This document shows, piece after piece, positions 27,247-36,644 of a stretch of 64,000 nucleotides of DNA; positions within the stretch are counted from its first letter, which is position 1; each line of letters begins with the position of its first letter. The notes beneath the pieces are model-generated. The model saw only the letters and a program-made list of their open reading frames with translations, was not told the DNA's origin and made no database searches. The stretch lies in assembly GCA_017626405.1 (NCBI GenBank), contig JAGAIS010000006.1, positions 133,100-197,099 of the forward strand. Reading direction: 5' to 3'. Origin of the DNA: Bacilli bacterium. Its GTDB lineage: Bacteria > Bacillota_I > Bacilli_A > RF39 > UBA660. The position numbers and the translations under genes are program-made.

Positions 27247-27896
27247 TTATTTTTTTTATAATTAAACAAATCTAAAGAGCTTATATCAGTAGTATCATAG
27301 AATTCCAGTTCATTCGGATCAAACAAAACTTCTATATACTTATAGACAATACGATCATCATCAAAATTGCAAATAGATTTATTGCTTCCAATAAATAAAC
27401 TATCTTCAACTAATGTAGTATTAATAGTAAATCCAATATCTTCAAAAAAAATATTATCATTCACTTCCAAATACATATTATCTATTTTATCGTGTTTAAT
27501 AAATGTATCATTGATACAATCATAGATAACTAATTCATCTATTCTCGTTTCATTATTTCTTATAAATAAAACAAGTTTAGCATCTTTATAAAGAGCAATC
27601 CTTTTATATAGATATATATTAGTATCAATTACATTATCATTTATTATCAATTCATTATTCTTATATTTAATATTAAAATTCTCAATATATAAATCTAAAG
27701 AAATCAAATCATTTAAAGCATATTCCTTAAATGAAGGCTTTTCTTGAACCAAATAATAATTACTATCATCAAATTTATAATTATTATCTTCATTAGAGCC
27801 ATTATTAACTTCAAAAGGATTTAATATAACATATATTAGAGAAACACCAATAATGAGCACAATAAAAACAAAAATAGTAACAATCTCTTTTTTCAT
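27234..27896 (-). CDS. Single-pass membrane protein, unknown
   Basis: About 220 residues: one N-terminal transmembrane helix (IVTIFVFIVLIIGVSLIYVIL), then an acidic Asn/Asp-rich extracellular part with short beta strands (KRIALYKDAKLVLFIRNNE). No recognised family or motif. The ATG at 27896 is chosen for its spacing from the AGGTGA site; ATG 27902 and GTG 27905 are alternatives. It follows the 27936-28901 gene but is separated by a terminator. Confidence 0.6.
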   Translation of the reverse strand: MKKEIVTIFVFIVLIIGVSLIYVILNPFEVNNGSNEDNNYKFDDSNYYLVQEKPSFKEYALNDLISLDLYIENFNIKYKNNELIINDNVIDTNIYLYKRIALYKDAKLVLFIRNNETRIDELVIYDCINDTFIKHDKIDNMYLEVNDNIFFEDIGFTINTTLVEDSLFIGSNKSICNFDDDRIVYKYIEVLFDPNELEFYDTTDISSLDLFNYKKNNGYC

Positions 27897-27910
27897 CTTC
27901 ATCACCTATA

Positions 27911-27939
27911 TAAAAATAATTGAAGTTTCCTTCAATTAT
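27911..27939 (-). terminator. Terminator of the 27936-28901 gene
   Basis: ATAATTGAAG/CTTCAATTAT stem with TTTC loop at the stop codon; T-rich after. Confidence 0.8.
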
Positions 27940-28901
27940 CTGTTTGCTATTTTAACTAAATGGAAAGTTCCATTAGAATATTCAAAAGTATAATCAACTT
28001 TGCTTAATTTATCTAATACGTCTGTAATATCTCTACTATTATCTTTTACACTCTCTTCTAAATTATTAATATTATAAATCTTATTATCTCTATTCAAAGC
28101 TACATACGAACTAATAACGACTTTATTTCCATCTTCCTTAATATCATAGATACTATATAAAATCTCATCAGTGCTAATATTTTCCTCACCTATTGCAATA
28201 TAACTATTAGTAGACTCTGAATAAGCATAGTTTAACCCATCGATAGTAAAGTTATCGTTTTTGAATAAATTATCATTAAATAATTCATTATATTTATTCT
28301 CTAATATTTCTCCCTTAATGGTGCTTATAATACCTTCCTTTTGAATTTCCTTTGATGAAATGTTTTTATAAGCCATAGCCAATTTATCCTCATTAGATAT
28401 CTTTTCCGTATTAAATTCACCTTTTAATAGGTCAAGATTAATTATATGAACATTATTTAATAAATAAGAGTACTTATTTTTTAGCCAAGAAAAATCATGA
28501 ATTTCTGTAGTTGTTTGTTTCGTTGTTGTAGTAGACTCAGTTGGTTTAGTCATCTTAGCTGGTAAAGTTAGATTACCAGAATCATATAAGCGATAAACAA
28601 GTACCAAACTACAAGCAATAAGAAGAATAATATAAATATCCAATCTAAAGATTTTCCAAGATTTTCTTCTACTTAGTTTTATTTGATCTTTTCTAACAGA
28701 TTCCTTAATGTCATCAACAATATCTCTTTTAATCTCTTCTTTAATTTCATTTTTGTATTTAGAATTAAAAGTATCTCTCACATCATTTGCAACAGTCTCA
28801 ACCAAATCATCTTTAACAGATGTATTAATTTCACTTAGAATATCTTCTCTCAATCGAGCTCTTACTTTTTTATCTAAAACTTCATCATTATTCTTTGCCA
28901 T
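27936..28901 (-). CDS. Membrane protein with amphipathic N-terminal repeats and Thr-rich stalk
   Basis: A protein of ~321 residues. The cytoplasmic N terminus is highly charged, with a repeating pattern of ED/DD and hydrophobic residues (LREDILSEI, VKDDLVETV, IKRDIVDDI), which looks like a coiled coil. One membrane helix (LDIYIILLIACSLVLVYRL) is followed by a Thr-rich stalk (TESTTTTKQTTTE) and an extracellular domain of ~200 residues. No known family. The ATG at 28901 with GGTGGAG is preferred over GTG 28910. Similar Thr-rich stalks occur in the neighbouring 29000-29887 protein. Confidence 0.65.
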   Translation of the reverse strand: MAKNNDEVLDKKVRARLREDILSEINTSVKDDLVETVANDVRDTFNSKYKNEIKEEIKRDIVDDIKESVRKDQIKLSRRKSWKIFRLDIYIILLIACSLVLVYRLYDSGNLTLPAKMTKPTESTTTTKQTTTEIHDFSWLKNKYSYLLNNVHIINLDLLKGEFNTEKISNEDKLAMAYKNISSKEIQKEGIISTIKGEILENKYNELFNDNLFKNDNFTIDGLNYAYSESTNSYIAIGEENISTDEILYSIYDIKEDGNKVVISSYVALNRDNKIYNINNLEESVKDNSRDITDVLDKLSKVDYTFEYSNGTFHLVKIANR

Positions 28902-28983
28902 ATACTCCACCTACATTTTAATTATAATTTATAAATCAATTTGTTTCAATTAATTATTATATATCAAAATGTATAGTTGTAAA

Positions 28984-29010
28984 GAAAAAAGCCATCGGAT
29001 TAACGATAGT
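28984..29010 (-). terminator. Terminator of the Ig-like surface protein gene
   Basis: CTATCG/CGATGG stem with a G-U pair, then a T-run on the minus strand. Confidence 0.65.
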
Positions 29011-29887
29011 TTTTACTTTTCTTCCAATCAATTAAAATGTACGAAAGAAGAATGACAATAATAACAATTAGCATCGCGATTATATATGGTGTATTACTCT
29101 TCTTCTTTTGAATTTGAATAATATACTTGTTGTTTATTTCATTCTTACTTACTTCTATAACAACCCTATTTTTATTTTTAATATCAATTATTCCATATCC
29201 ATTTATACTAACACTTTTATCTTTAGAACTTGCTAGTACATATATTTCATCAACTTTATCATCAATATTAAGTATATATTTTCCATTTTCTTCCTTTAAA
29301 TCGTATCCTATTACTCTAAATTCATCCAACTTGATAGTACCATTGATTTTATTATTTTGAATATTCTTTGTTGTTTCTAGTATAGCACTAGTTGTTTCTG
29401 CATAACTAGTTGTTGTCGTATTCATTATTGTTGAAGTGGTAATACTATTCAAAGTTGTAGTTTTTCTTGTTGTAGTTTTCCTATTCGTAGTTGTAGTCGT
29501 AGTAGTTGTCTGTTTAGTAGTACTAGGATTAGAAACTGTAACTGTTATAGTATAAGTGGTCCTTACTTCTTCTAAATCATAAGTTGCAACATCCGTAGTT
29601 ATTACTTTAATTATTGCAGTTCCAACGCTTTTTCCAGTAACAGTAACGCTTACCGAATTATTATCAAGAAACTCACTAGAAGATGATATTGTTGCAACGC
29701 TCGGATTTGAATTTGTTATATCTACTCTTCCAGCCGCATTGCTTGCACTTATAGTAAAGCTTTTAGATCCATTAGGTTCAACATTTACACTTCTAGTCGA
29801 TACACTTATCCCCCCAGCAGCATTAACTATAGCTGGGAAAAGCAAAGATAAAATAATAATTATTGATATTCTTTTAATACTACTCAT
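29000..29887 (-). CDS. Anchored surface protein with BIG2-like domain and Thr-rich stalk
   Basis: A 295-residue surface protein. It has a signal peptide (IIIILSLLFPAIVNAAG), a bacterial Ig-like (BIG2-type) domain (ISVSTRSVNVEPNGSKSFTI ... VTITV), a long Thr-rich stalk (TTKQTTTTTTTTNRKTTTRK), a small beta-sandwich that resembles cadherin-like domains (IDDKVDEIYVLASSKDKSV), and a C-terminal membrane helix with a basic tail. No enzyme motif. The gene starts 5 bases after the protease-dockerin gene stop with a GGAGGTG site, so the two are expressed together. Confidence 0.8.
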   Translation of the reverse strand: MSSIKRISIIIILSLLFPAIVNAAGGISVSTRSVNVEPNGSKSFTISASNAAGRVDITNSNPSVATISSSSEFLDNNSVSVTVTGKSVGTAIIKVITTDVATYDLEEVRTTYTITVTVSNPSTTKQTTTTTTTTNRKTTTRKTTTLNSITTSTIMNTTTTSYAETTSAILETTKNIQNNKINGTIKLDEFRVIGYDLKEENGKYILNIDDKVDEIYVLASSKDKSVSINGYGIIDIKNKNRVVIEVSKNEINNKYIIQIQKKKSNTPYIIAMLIVIIVILLSYILIDWKKSKNYR

Positions 29888-29891
29888 ACAA

Positions 29892-32075
29892 TTACACCTC
29901 CATAATTATCTTTTTAATAGCTATATAATCCAAGGCAGATATCTTTGAATCATTATTGACATCAGCTGCAATTAATTCATTCGGATCAGTAATTTTATTA
30001 TTCATCATATGATTTCGAATCCTAACATAATCAAAAGCAGAAATAATCCCATCACTGTAGACATCCCCTATTACAATAAAATTATATGTAAATTCACCTA
30101 TTTTTAATTTGTAATTAGTTCCAATTCCGGTAGAATCCTGGATAGCTACATTATTTTTATTTAGAATTAAATATGGTACTCCGTTTGTATTTATATCGGG
30201 ATTTAACATAGTCTTATTAATCATATTAGAATTGTTTAATTTAATAATGATATTTCCATTTTCTATTCGATATTTACTTGATTCAATTACATTGTAAATA
30301 TTAAAGTCAATACTCTTTTCAATATTCTTATATTTAATAACATATTTATATTTTCCCGCTTTAACCTGATTACTTAATTTAATAGTTACGACTCCACTAT
30401 CAACTGTATCGGAAAGAATAAAATTGTCTGTGACATCAATATCATTATTATCAATTATCTTGTGAGTAATATTTTCCATATCGTCAATATTTTCGATTTT
30501 TAAATTAACACTATAATAACTATTAGTATTAACATAGATCAAATCTGAACTTCCAACAATTGAATTAATAGTAATATCATAATCATCAACCATATTACCA
30601 TTTAAACTATTTCTAGTATAGGCAAATATAACACTTGAGCATCCATCAATCGAAGACGAAGAACTAACATAATTTCCTAAATCATACCAATTACTTCCAT
30701 CATATGAATAACTGCTCAAACCTAACGTTATATTAGCATATTCATAAGCATCATAATCTGTTTTGCAAAGTACTGGTAAATAATAATCTTCAGAAGAGAT
30801 ATGTTTAACAATAATTGTATAATCACTATTAATCTCTTGTGTATCAAATATAAGAGTTTTAACTCCACTACTTTTAGATGAACCACTACCCAACAAAATC
30901 CAATCTTCATTTGTATCTAATAAATTTGACTTCGATAGATATACTTCATAAGAAGTATTTTCCTCAACTTCAAAGCTAACGCGATCTAAATACTCTGTCG
31001 CACTTGTTTTCTTTATAAACTTAGCAGATGAATAAAGATAATCACCATAGGAATATCCTAAACGAAAATTAGCTAGTCCATAATTTGCACTATATGCATT
31101 ATCATAATCATTTTTCTTTATATCATTAAAATTTCTTATTCTACTGCATATATTAGTATCATCATAAGATATATAAAAATATCCCCTATCGCCAAATGAT
31201 TCACCCCACGAATTACGAACAATCCACGCCCCATTACGAGAAGGACTATTTTTAAAATTAGTACTACTTATCGAATCATCCCATCCAACAATATTTACGG
31301 CATGATTAGTATTTGAACTGCCAGGATAATAGAAGTAATTTTCATTAAGATAACTACTATTCAAACTAGACTCCATATATATTGAAGCCCCAACAGAACC
31401 ATATTTTATAATCTTATCTTTAATTGATTTAATTGATTCATCGGAGCAAACACCTTGATTATAGTATTCTATATCATAATTCCCAACTATGACGCTAGGT
31501 GAACTTGAAGGAATAGAATTATCATCTATTGGCAAATTATAATCAGTAAAAGGCATTTCACTTTCTAAAATTGGTCCAGTAAAGCGAAAATAGTAAGATG
31601 CAGCATAAAAAGAATTTCCCCCACTATCGAGTTCGCGATTAAATCCATTTATATTTACTAAAGAAGTGTTTTTATAAGGATGTCTTGTAAGACTATATTC
31701 CATATGTTTTTCTGAGAAATCATAATCGCCAATTCCCTCTTTTCGTGCTGATGTTTCAACACACGAATTTGCAGCAAAAGTCCAACAACTACCAGTATAT
31801 TTTTGATCTCTAATATCAGATAAATAACCTAATTCTAAAGATGAATACCTAGGATTACTTGCAGAATATAAACTATATCTACTAAGACCAAATCTACTAG
31901 TCTTATTTATTTGTGATTCACAAAATGGAGGCATCTCGTAATTAAATTTTTCATCTCCTAACTCCAACCACTTTTTATATTCATTACTCATATCACATAC
32001 TTCAAGGGCATTACAATCAAAAGCAAAAAAACAACCTATAAGAAAAAATAAAAAGAAAGCTTTTCTCATATACAT
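29892..32075 (-). CDS. Secreted papain-type (C1) cysteine protease with C-terminal dockerin
   Basis: A 727-residue exported protease. After a signal peptide (FFLFFLIGCFFAFDCNA) comes a C1A domain: oxyanion Gln91 and Cys97 in DQKYTGSCWTFAA, His258 in NHAVNIVGWD, Asn288 in IVRNSWGESFGDRGYF. Beta-sandwich domains (carbohydrate-binding or bacterial Ig-like in look) follow. The last ~60 residues form a type I dockerin with two calcium loops (DVYSDGIISAFDYVRIRN and DVNNDSKISALDYIAIKK). Dockerins bind cohesins in cellulosome-type complexes, so a cohesin partner is expected, but I see none here. Start could be ATG 32075 or 32069. Confidence 0.9.
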   Translation of the reverse strand: MYMRKAFFLFFLIGCFFAFDCNALEVCDMSNEYKKWLELGDEKFNYEMPPFCESQINKTSRFGLSRYSLYSASNPRYSSLELGYLSDIRDQKYTGSCWTFAANSCVETSARKEGIGDYDFSEKHMEYSLTRHPYKNTSLVNINGFNRELDSGGNSFYAASYYFRFTGPILESEMPFTDYNLPIDDNSIPSSSPSVIVGNYDIEYYNQGVCSDESIKSIKDKIIKYGSVGASIYMESSLNSSYLNENYFYYPGSSNTNHAVNIVGWDDSISSTNFKNSPSRNGAWIVRNSWGESFGDRGYFYISYDDTNICSRIRNFNDIKKNDYDNAYSANYGLANFRLGYSYGDYLYSSAKFIKKTSATEYLDRVSFEVEENTSYEVYLSKSNLLDTNEDWILLGSGSSKSSGVKTLIFDTQEINSDYTIIVKHISSEDYYLPVLCKTDYDAYEYANITLGLSSYSYDGSNWYDLGNYVSSSSSIDGCSSVIFAYTRNSLNGNMVDDYDITINSIVGSSDLIYVNTNSYYSVNLKIENIDDMENITHKIIDNNDIDVTDNFILSDTVDSGVVTIKLSNQVKAGKYKYVIKYKNIEKSIDFNIYNVIESSKYRIENGNIIIKLNNSNMINKTMLNPDINTNGVPYLILNKNNVAIQDSTGIGTNYKLKIGEFTYNFIVIGDVYSDGIISAFDYVRIRNHMMNNKITDPNELIAADVNNDSKISALDYIAIKKIIMEV

Positions 32076-32118
32076 CTATCCTCTAAACAAAATATATATC
32101 AAAAGGAAATTTTTTACA

Positions 32119-32149
32119 ATAAAAAAATAAGTGACTTTTCACTTATTTT
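32119..32149 (-). terminator. Terminator of the 32143-32754 gene
   Basis: AAAATAAGTGA/TCACTTATTTT stem with CTTT loop, T-run on the minus strand. Confidence 0.82.
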
Positions 32150-32754
32150 GTAAGTTTTGTCAAACTTATCTTATAGTCAACCTTTATATCAGGATCATTA
32201 GGTTTTTCTTTATCTGTTGATGCTAAAATAACAAAATGAAGATTTTCTAGATTATTTAAAACATCATTATCAAAGAATTTTTTACCATTAGTTAGTTTTG
32301 GATTAGCAAGTTCAGAAATTGACCATCCACTGTTTTCTGTAACAACATCTCTTATAGATGTAGCTTTATCTAACTTTTGCGATCTAGTTGCAAGTTCATG
32401 ATATTCACCTTTAGCATCAACGGCATAATAACCTACTTGAAAAGAATAAACCTTCTCATCACTTCCAAGATATGCTGCATTTGACGCATAGAAATAATTC
32501 ATATCATTGTTTGCAAAATAATGAATATTTACTATATTTACATCTTCTTCATTTATTTCTCCAACATAGATTTTGCTTTCACGACTAGTCGTACTAATAT
32601 ATATTAGCAATACAACAATTATGATTGTAAGAGCAATCAACATTGGCAATGGATTATTTAAAATATTCTTTACTTTGCTCATAGCCTTTTTATCTTTTTT
32701 ATTGTCAACCTCTTTACTATTCGCGACTTTTTTAGTTTTATTAACTTTCGCCAT
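32143..32754 (-). CDS. Single-pass membrane protein downstream of PBP, unknown
   Basis: A 203-residue protein: Lys-rich cytoplasmic N terminus (~33 residues), one membrane helix (LIALTIIIVVLLIYIST), then an extracellular alpha/beta domain. No family recognised. It starts two bases after the PBP stop and is the last gene of the mraZ-rsmH-ftsL-PBP unit, so a role in division or wall synthesis is plausible (context only). Confidence 0.65.
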   Translation of the reverse strand: MAKVNKTKKVANSKEVDNKKDKKAMSKVKNILNNPLPMLIALTIIIVVLLIYISTTSRESKIYVGEINEEDVNIVNIHYFANNDMNYFYASNAAYLGSDEKVYSFQVGYYAVDAKGEYHELATRSQKLDKATSIRDVVTENSGWSISELANPKLTNGKKFFDNDVLNNLENLHFVILASTDKEKPNDPDIKVDYKISLTKLTK

Positions 32755-32756
32755 AT

Positions 32757-34943
32757 TTACACCTCATTTGTAGTACTTTCTGTAGTTGTAATAATATCTA
32801 TTTCTTTTGGAACAAGATTAACAACAATTACATCTTCTTCTTTATTAATTATAGCATCCTTTTCTATATTTGTCGATGAAACATAACCATATCCATTCAT
32901 TTCTACTTTAACTCCGGAAAGACTTTCAAATCTCTTAACTTCACTGCTACTCCATCCAGTCATGTCTGGCATAGTAATACTACTTCCATTAGTAACTAAA
33001 TAAATCTTAGATGATTGACTTACCCTAGTTCCTTTCTTAGGATACTGATTAATAACTATATCTCCATCACCTATTACAATAGGTGTAGAACCGACATTAT
33101 TGATGCTTTGTAGAGCTGTCAATGTAGAAACATTTATATAATTCTTAACAGTAACTATCTTTGATTCGTCTTTATCGCTAGGTCTCTCATCTAAATTGCG
33201 ATATTTACTAATACTCTCGACAAGATTCTTAACAATATTTCCCATATTCTTGCCTGTACCATTAAAATCTTTAACAGCGACATATACTATATATTCTGGA
33301 TTATCTTTAGGGAATACTCCAGCAAATGATCTGATATTCGTGTAAGTTCCAGTAATATATTCGCCATTCTTACCAGTATAGTTAGCTGTCCCCGTTTTTC
33401 CTACCAATCTAACAGCATCAGTATGATATACTTTACCAGTCGCCTGAGTATCATCAGTATTTACTGTCTTATCCATAAGTTCAATTACTTTATTAACTGT
33501 AGCCGTACTAAAAACTTTATTCTTTTCTCTCTTCTTTCCTTGATAGACAATTTGATTAGTATTAGGATCTACTATCTTATCTATTATATATGGTTGCAAA
33601 AGAGTTCCGTCATTAGTAAGTGTCGTTAGAGCTTGTACCATTTGAATAGGAGTCACAGTTATACCTTGACCATAAGATGCACTTGCTACTTCAACTTCAT
33701 AGTCAAAACTTACATCTCCCTTTAGCTCACCATATAACTCAATATTAGTTAAATCGCCAAAACCAAGTGAATCATAATAATTTAGCAATTGCTTTTTACC
33801 AATATTACGCGCTAAATTAACAGCTGCAACATTCGAAGAATAAGTAAATCCTATATCGAAAGTAATTCTTCCCCAACCAGTTTTATTCCAGTCTTTTATC
33901 TTATAATCAGCAACATCAATAGTACCAGACATATATGTATCTTCTCCGTTGTATTTGCCCTCCTCAATTGCTGATGCGAATGAGAATATTTTCATAGTTG
34001 AACCAGGTTCATAAGTATAACTTATGAGCGGATTATTATAATTAGTAATATTTAAAGTATTTGGATCAAATGAAGGAGAAGTTGAAGAACCAATGATTGC
34101 CCCCGTCTTGGCATCAGCTATAGTTGCTGTAACCCATTCAGGATTATAATTATTAAAATCATTTACAGCATTATCCAAAAACATTTGAACCTTCTTATCA
34201 ATAGTCAAATAGACATCATACCCATCGCTTTCCGGTTCGGTATAACTAATTCTATTTGCCATTTGGTATCCATAAGCATCTTTTTGATATGTAATAGTTC
34301 CATCTTTACCCTTTAAATAGCGATTGCAATATCCTTCAATACCCATCTCGCCGCGCATTTCTTCTTGACCATCATCATTAGTATACTTCTTTGCATAGCC
34401 AATAATATATGACGCAAAATCGCCGTTTTGATAATATCGTTTACTAGATTTAATAAAATCTATACCCGGTAAACCTAGAGCTTCAATTTCTCTTTTAGTA
34501 TTTTCAGTTATACCTCTTCCTCCAGGTCCAAGTTCAACTTGATATAATTTTTGGTCTAATAATTTATATATGTATTCTTTCGTCATTTTCTCATTTAAAG
34601 GAAGTAAAACGCTTGATAATTCAGTAGCTGTTTTATCTAAATCGACAACATGCTTAGGATATTTATCATTAGTCGTTCTCGAAGAACTTAAATACGCAAT
34701 AACAGTATAGGAATTAACATTTTGAGCAAGTAACTCCCCATCTTTATCATATATTCTTCCTCTCTCAGCAATTAACTTTTTTGTTGCCGTACTTCTAGAT
34801 TCAGCTAACTTTTTTAAATCTGTCCCTTCAACAGTAGAAGACATAGCCACATACCCAAGTTTAATAAAAAAAGCCATAAATAAAAGAGCAATGGCACCAA
34901 TAAATGTATAACTTATTTTAATTGCATTGCTCCTATATTTCAT
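32757..34943 (-). CDS. Class B penicillin-binding protein (FtsI/SpoVD type) with PASTA domain(s)
   Basis: Transpeptidase that cross-links peptidoglycan, most likely at the septum. The 728-residue protein has one N-terminal membrane helix (SYTFIGAIALLFMAFFIKLG), the dimerisation domain, and the active-site motifs: STMK (Ser315), SSN (369-371) and KTGTANY (516-518). C-terminal PASTA-like sequence (DGDIVINQYPKKGTRVSQSS, MPDMTGWSSSEVKRF) ends in a Thr-rich tail. Its place after mraZ-rsmH-ftsL fits a divisome PBP; SpoVD, with one PASTA, is an alternative given the sigK-like gene nearby. Confidence 0.93.
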   Translation of the reverse strand: MKYRSNAIKISYTFIGAIALLFMAFFIKLGYVAMSSTVEGTDLKKLAESRSTATKKLIAERGRIYDKDGELLAQNVNSYTVIAYLSSSRTTNDKYPKHVVDLDKTATELSSVLLPLNEKMTKEYIYKLLDQKLYQVELGPGGRGITENTKREIEALGLPGIDFIKSSKRYYQNGDFASYIIGYAKKYTNDDGQEEMRGEMGIEGYCNRYLKGKDGTITYQKDAYGYQMANRISYTEPESDGYDVYLTIDKKVQMFLDNAVNDFNNYNPEWVTATIADAKTGAIIGSSTSPSFDPNTLNITNYNNPLISYTYEPGSTMKIFSFASAIEEGKYNGEDTYMSGTIDVADYKIKDWNKTGWGRITFDIGFTYSSNVAAVNLARNIGKKQLLNYYDSLGFGDLTNIELYGELKGDVSFDYEVEVASASYGQGITVTPIQMVQALTTLTNDGTLLQPYIIDKIVDPNTNQIVYQGKKREKNKVFSTATVNKVIELMDKTVNTDDTQATGKVYHTDAVRLVGKTGTANYTGKNGEYITGTYTNIRSFAGVFPKDNPEYIVYVAVKDFNGTGKNMGNIVKNLVESISKYRNLDERPSDKDESKIVTVKNYINVSTLTALQSINNVGSTPIVIGDGDIVINQYPKKGTRVSQSSKIYLVTNGSSITMPDMTGWSSSEVKRFESLSGVKVEMNGYGYVSSTNIEKDAIINKEEDVIVVNLVPKEIDIITTTESTTNEV

Positions 34944-34958
34944 GTTTATACCTCTTAA

Positions 34959-35252
34959 CTATTTTATTAATATAATGTTATCATTATTATAAACTAAACC
35001 ATTCTCTTTTGCAATATTTTGAATATTTGAAAGACTTGCTAATTCGTCAACTTGCATCGATAAACCCGAATTGATATTTTCTTGTTCTTCAATAGATTTT
35101 TTTAATTTTTCAACTTCAATATTAGTACTCGATAGACAAGCATCAGAATAAATTATTGTAACTGGAGTTAATATAGCAAATACAGCTATAATTAACAAGA
35201 ATATAAAATCTCCCTTTCTTAAATTTTTAACTGGACCAGTAGTCTTTCTCAT
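34959..35252 (-). CDS. ftsL: FtsL-like cell division protein
   Basis: A ~97-residue bitopic protein: basic cytoplasmic start, one membrane helix (FIFLLIIAVFAILTPVTIIY), then an extracellular leucine-zipper-like coiled coil (IEVEKLKKSIEEQENINSGL) and the short C-terminal domain (LASLSNIQNIAKENGLV). FtsL is poorly conserved, so identity rests on size, topology and position between rsmH and the PBP. Start at 35252 is preferred by AAAGGG spacing; the ATG at 35261 overlaps the rsmH stop (ATGA) and is possible. Confidence 0.8.
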   Translation of the reverse strand: MRKTTGPVKNLRKGDFIFLLIIAVFAILTPVTIIYSDACLSSTNIEVEKLKKSIEEQENINSGLSMQVDELASLSNIQNIAKENGLVYNNDNIILIK

Positions 35253-35257
35253 AATAA

Positions 35258-36169
35258 TCATACCCTTTCAACTATTCTTAATTTTGCACTTTTGCTTCTT
35301 GAATTTTCTTTTATTTCTTCCTCACTGGGAAGTATTGGTTTCCTATTTATTAGTTTTAGTTTTGGTTTATATTCTTCGGGAATAATTGGTAAACCTTTTA
35401 CTAAATCATTGACTTCACTATAGGTTTTAAATGTCTGTTTTACTATTCTGTCTTCTAATGAATGAAAAGTAATTACTGATATTCTTCCCGATTTATTAAG
35501 GAGTTCTATAGCATCAGGTAAGACATTTTCTAAAACATTCAATTCTCGATTAACTTCTATTCTTATAGCTTGAAAAATAACTCTTTCAGGATGTCTAGTA
35601 TTTGCATATTTCACTGGGACACTACTAACAATTGCATCAACTAATTCTAAAGTCGTATTAATTGGTCTTCTCTCGACAATTTTTTTAGCAATACTCTTCG
35701 AAAACTTTTCTTCAGCATATCGATAGAATATATCAGTTAATTCACTTTCTTTATAATTATTTACTACCTCATAAGCACTTAATTTCTGTTCCTTATTCAT
35801 TCTCATATCTAATCGAGCATCTTTTTGGAAGGAAAAACCTCTTGATTCATCATCTATTTGTGGGCTTGAGAATCCTAAATCAAAAACTATTCCATCAACT
35901 TTTGTTATTCCTAAATCATTTAATTTACTCTTCATATTTTCAAAATTAGAATGAATTAGAATGAAATTATCACTTATTTTGCTTAATCTATTTCTCGAAT
36001 AATTAATAGCTTCTTGATCAGAATCAAATGCTATTAATTTTCCTGTAGTAATTTTTTTTAAGATTGCTTCACTATGACCTCCATATCCAAGCGTTGCATC
36101 AACATAAATCCCATCACTTTTAATATTTAGTCCTTCAATCGATTCATTCAATAAAACACTATAATGCAT
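35258..36169 (-). CDS. rsmH: 16S rRNA (cytosine-1402 N4) methyltransferase RsmH (MraW)
   Basis: Methylates C1402 of 16S rRNA in the decoding centre. The ~303-residue protein shows the family start HYSVLLNESIEGL, the SAM-binding GATLGYGGHS-type motif (VDATLGYGGHSEAIL), DLGFSSPQIDDESRGFSF and RPETRVFQA-like HPERVIFQAIRIEVN. The ATG at 36169 with GGTGAT is preferred over GTG 36178. It overlaps the mraZ end by 11 bases. Confidence 0.97.
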   Translation of the reverse strand: MHYSVLLNESIEGLNIKSDGIYVDATLGYGGHSEAILKKITTGKLIAFDSDQEAINYSRNRLSKISDNFILIHSNFENMKSKLNDLGITKVDGIVFDLGFSSPQIDDESRGFSFQKDARLDMRMNKEQKLSAYEVVNNYKESELTDIFYRYAEEKFSKSIAKKIVERRPINTTLELVDAIVSSVPVKYANTRHPERVIFQAIRIEVNRELNVLENVLPDAIELLNKSGRISVITFHSLEDRIVKQTFKTYSEVNDLVKGLPIIPEEYKPKLKLINRKPILPSEEEIKENSRSKSAKLRIVERV

Positions 36170-36602
36170 TGTAATCACCCGTTGTAAATAAATTTTCTGC
36201 TATATCTGAGAAGTTCTCTTCATTATCACTCAAGAACTTATCCCATGATTCTTTAGACCATATTTCAAGTCGATCGCTAGCGCCGATAATAACGCACTCT
36301 TTATTAATATCGGCGTATTCGATCAAGGGGGAGGTAATGCAAACTCGACCACTGCGGTCGAATTCAGCATTGATAGCGCCAGATAGGAAGAATCTTGTGA
36401 AATTTCTTGCATTCTTTTGTGTAAAAGGGAGAGTATTAAGTTTACTAACTAGTTTGTTCCATTCATTCATCGAATAGATAAATAAGCATTTATCTAAGCC
36501 ACGAGTAATTATGAATTGTTCACCAAGTTCACTGCGAAATTTACTTGGTATAACTAGTCTGTTCTTCTCATCAATATTATGATGAAACTCGCCCATTAGC
36601 AT
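36159..36602 (-). CDS. mraZ: Transcriptional regulator MraZ
   Basis: DNA-binding regulator of the dcw cluster with two AbrB-like domains. The sequence shows FHHNIDEKNRLVIPSKFR and a second swapped-hairpin repeat ending FDRSGRVCITSPL. 147 residues, the usual size. The ATG at 36602 follows GTGGGGAA at good spacing. A 5' extension would read through the MraZ box and is rejected. First gene of the mraZ-rsmH-ftsL-PBP unit, probably autoregulated through the repeats at 36612-36638. Confidence 0.96.
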   Translation of the reverse strand: MLMGEFHHNIDEKNRLVIPSKFRSELGEQFIITRGLDKCLFIYSMNEWNKLVSKLNTLPFTQKNARNFTRFFLSGAINAEFDRSGRVCITSPLIEYADINKECVIIGASDRLEIWSKESWDKFLSDNEENFSDIAENLFTTGDYNAL

Positions 36603-36611
36603 TGGAATTCC

Positions 36612-36638
36612 CCACTTTCTTCCACTTTCTACCACTGT
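36612..36638 (-). promoter_or_regulatory. MraZ box: three direct repeats
   Basis: On the minus strand ACAGTGG-TAG, AAAGTGG-AAG, AAAGTGG-GGA: three copies at exact 10-bp spacing, between the -10 and the mraZ start. This matches the AAAGTG-type repeat array known for MraZ in Mollicutes, and the TGGG repeats in E. coli. Confidence 0.85.
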
Positions 36639-36644
36639 CTACAT

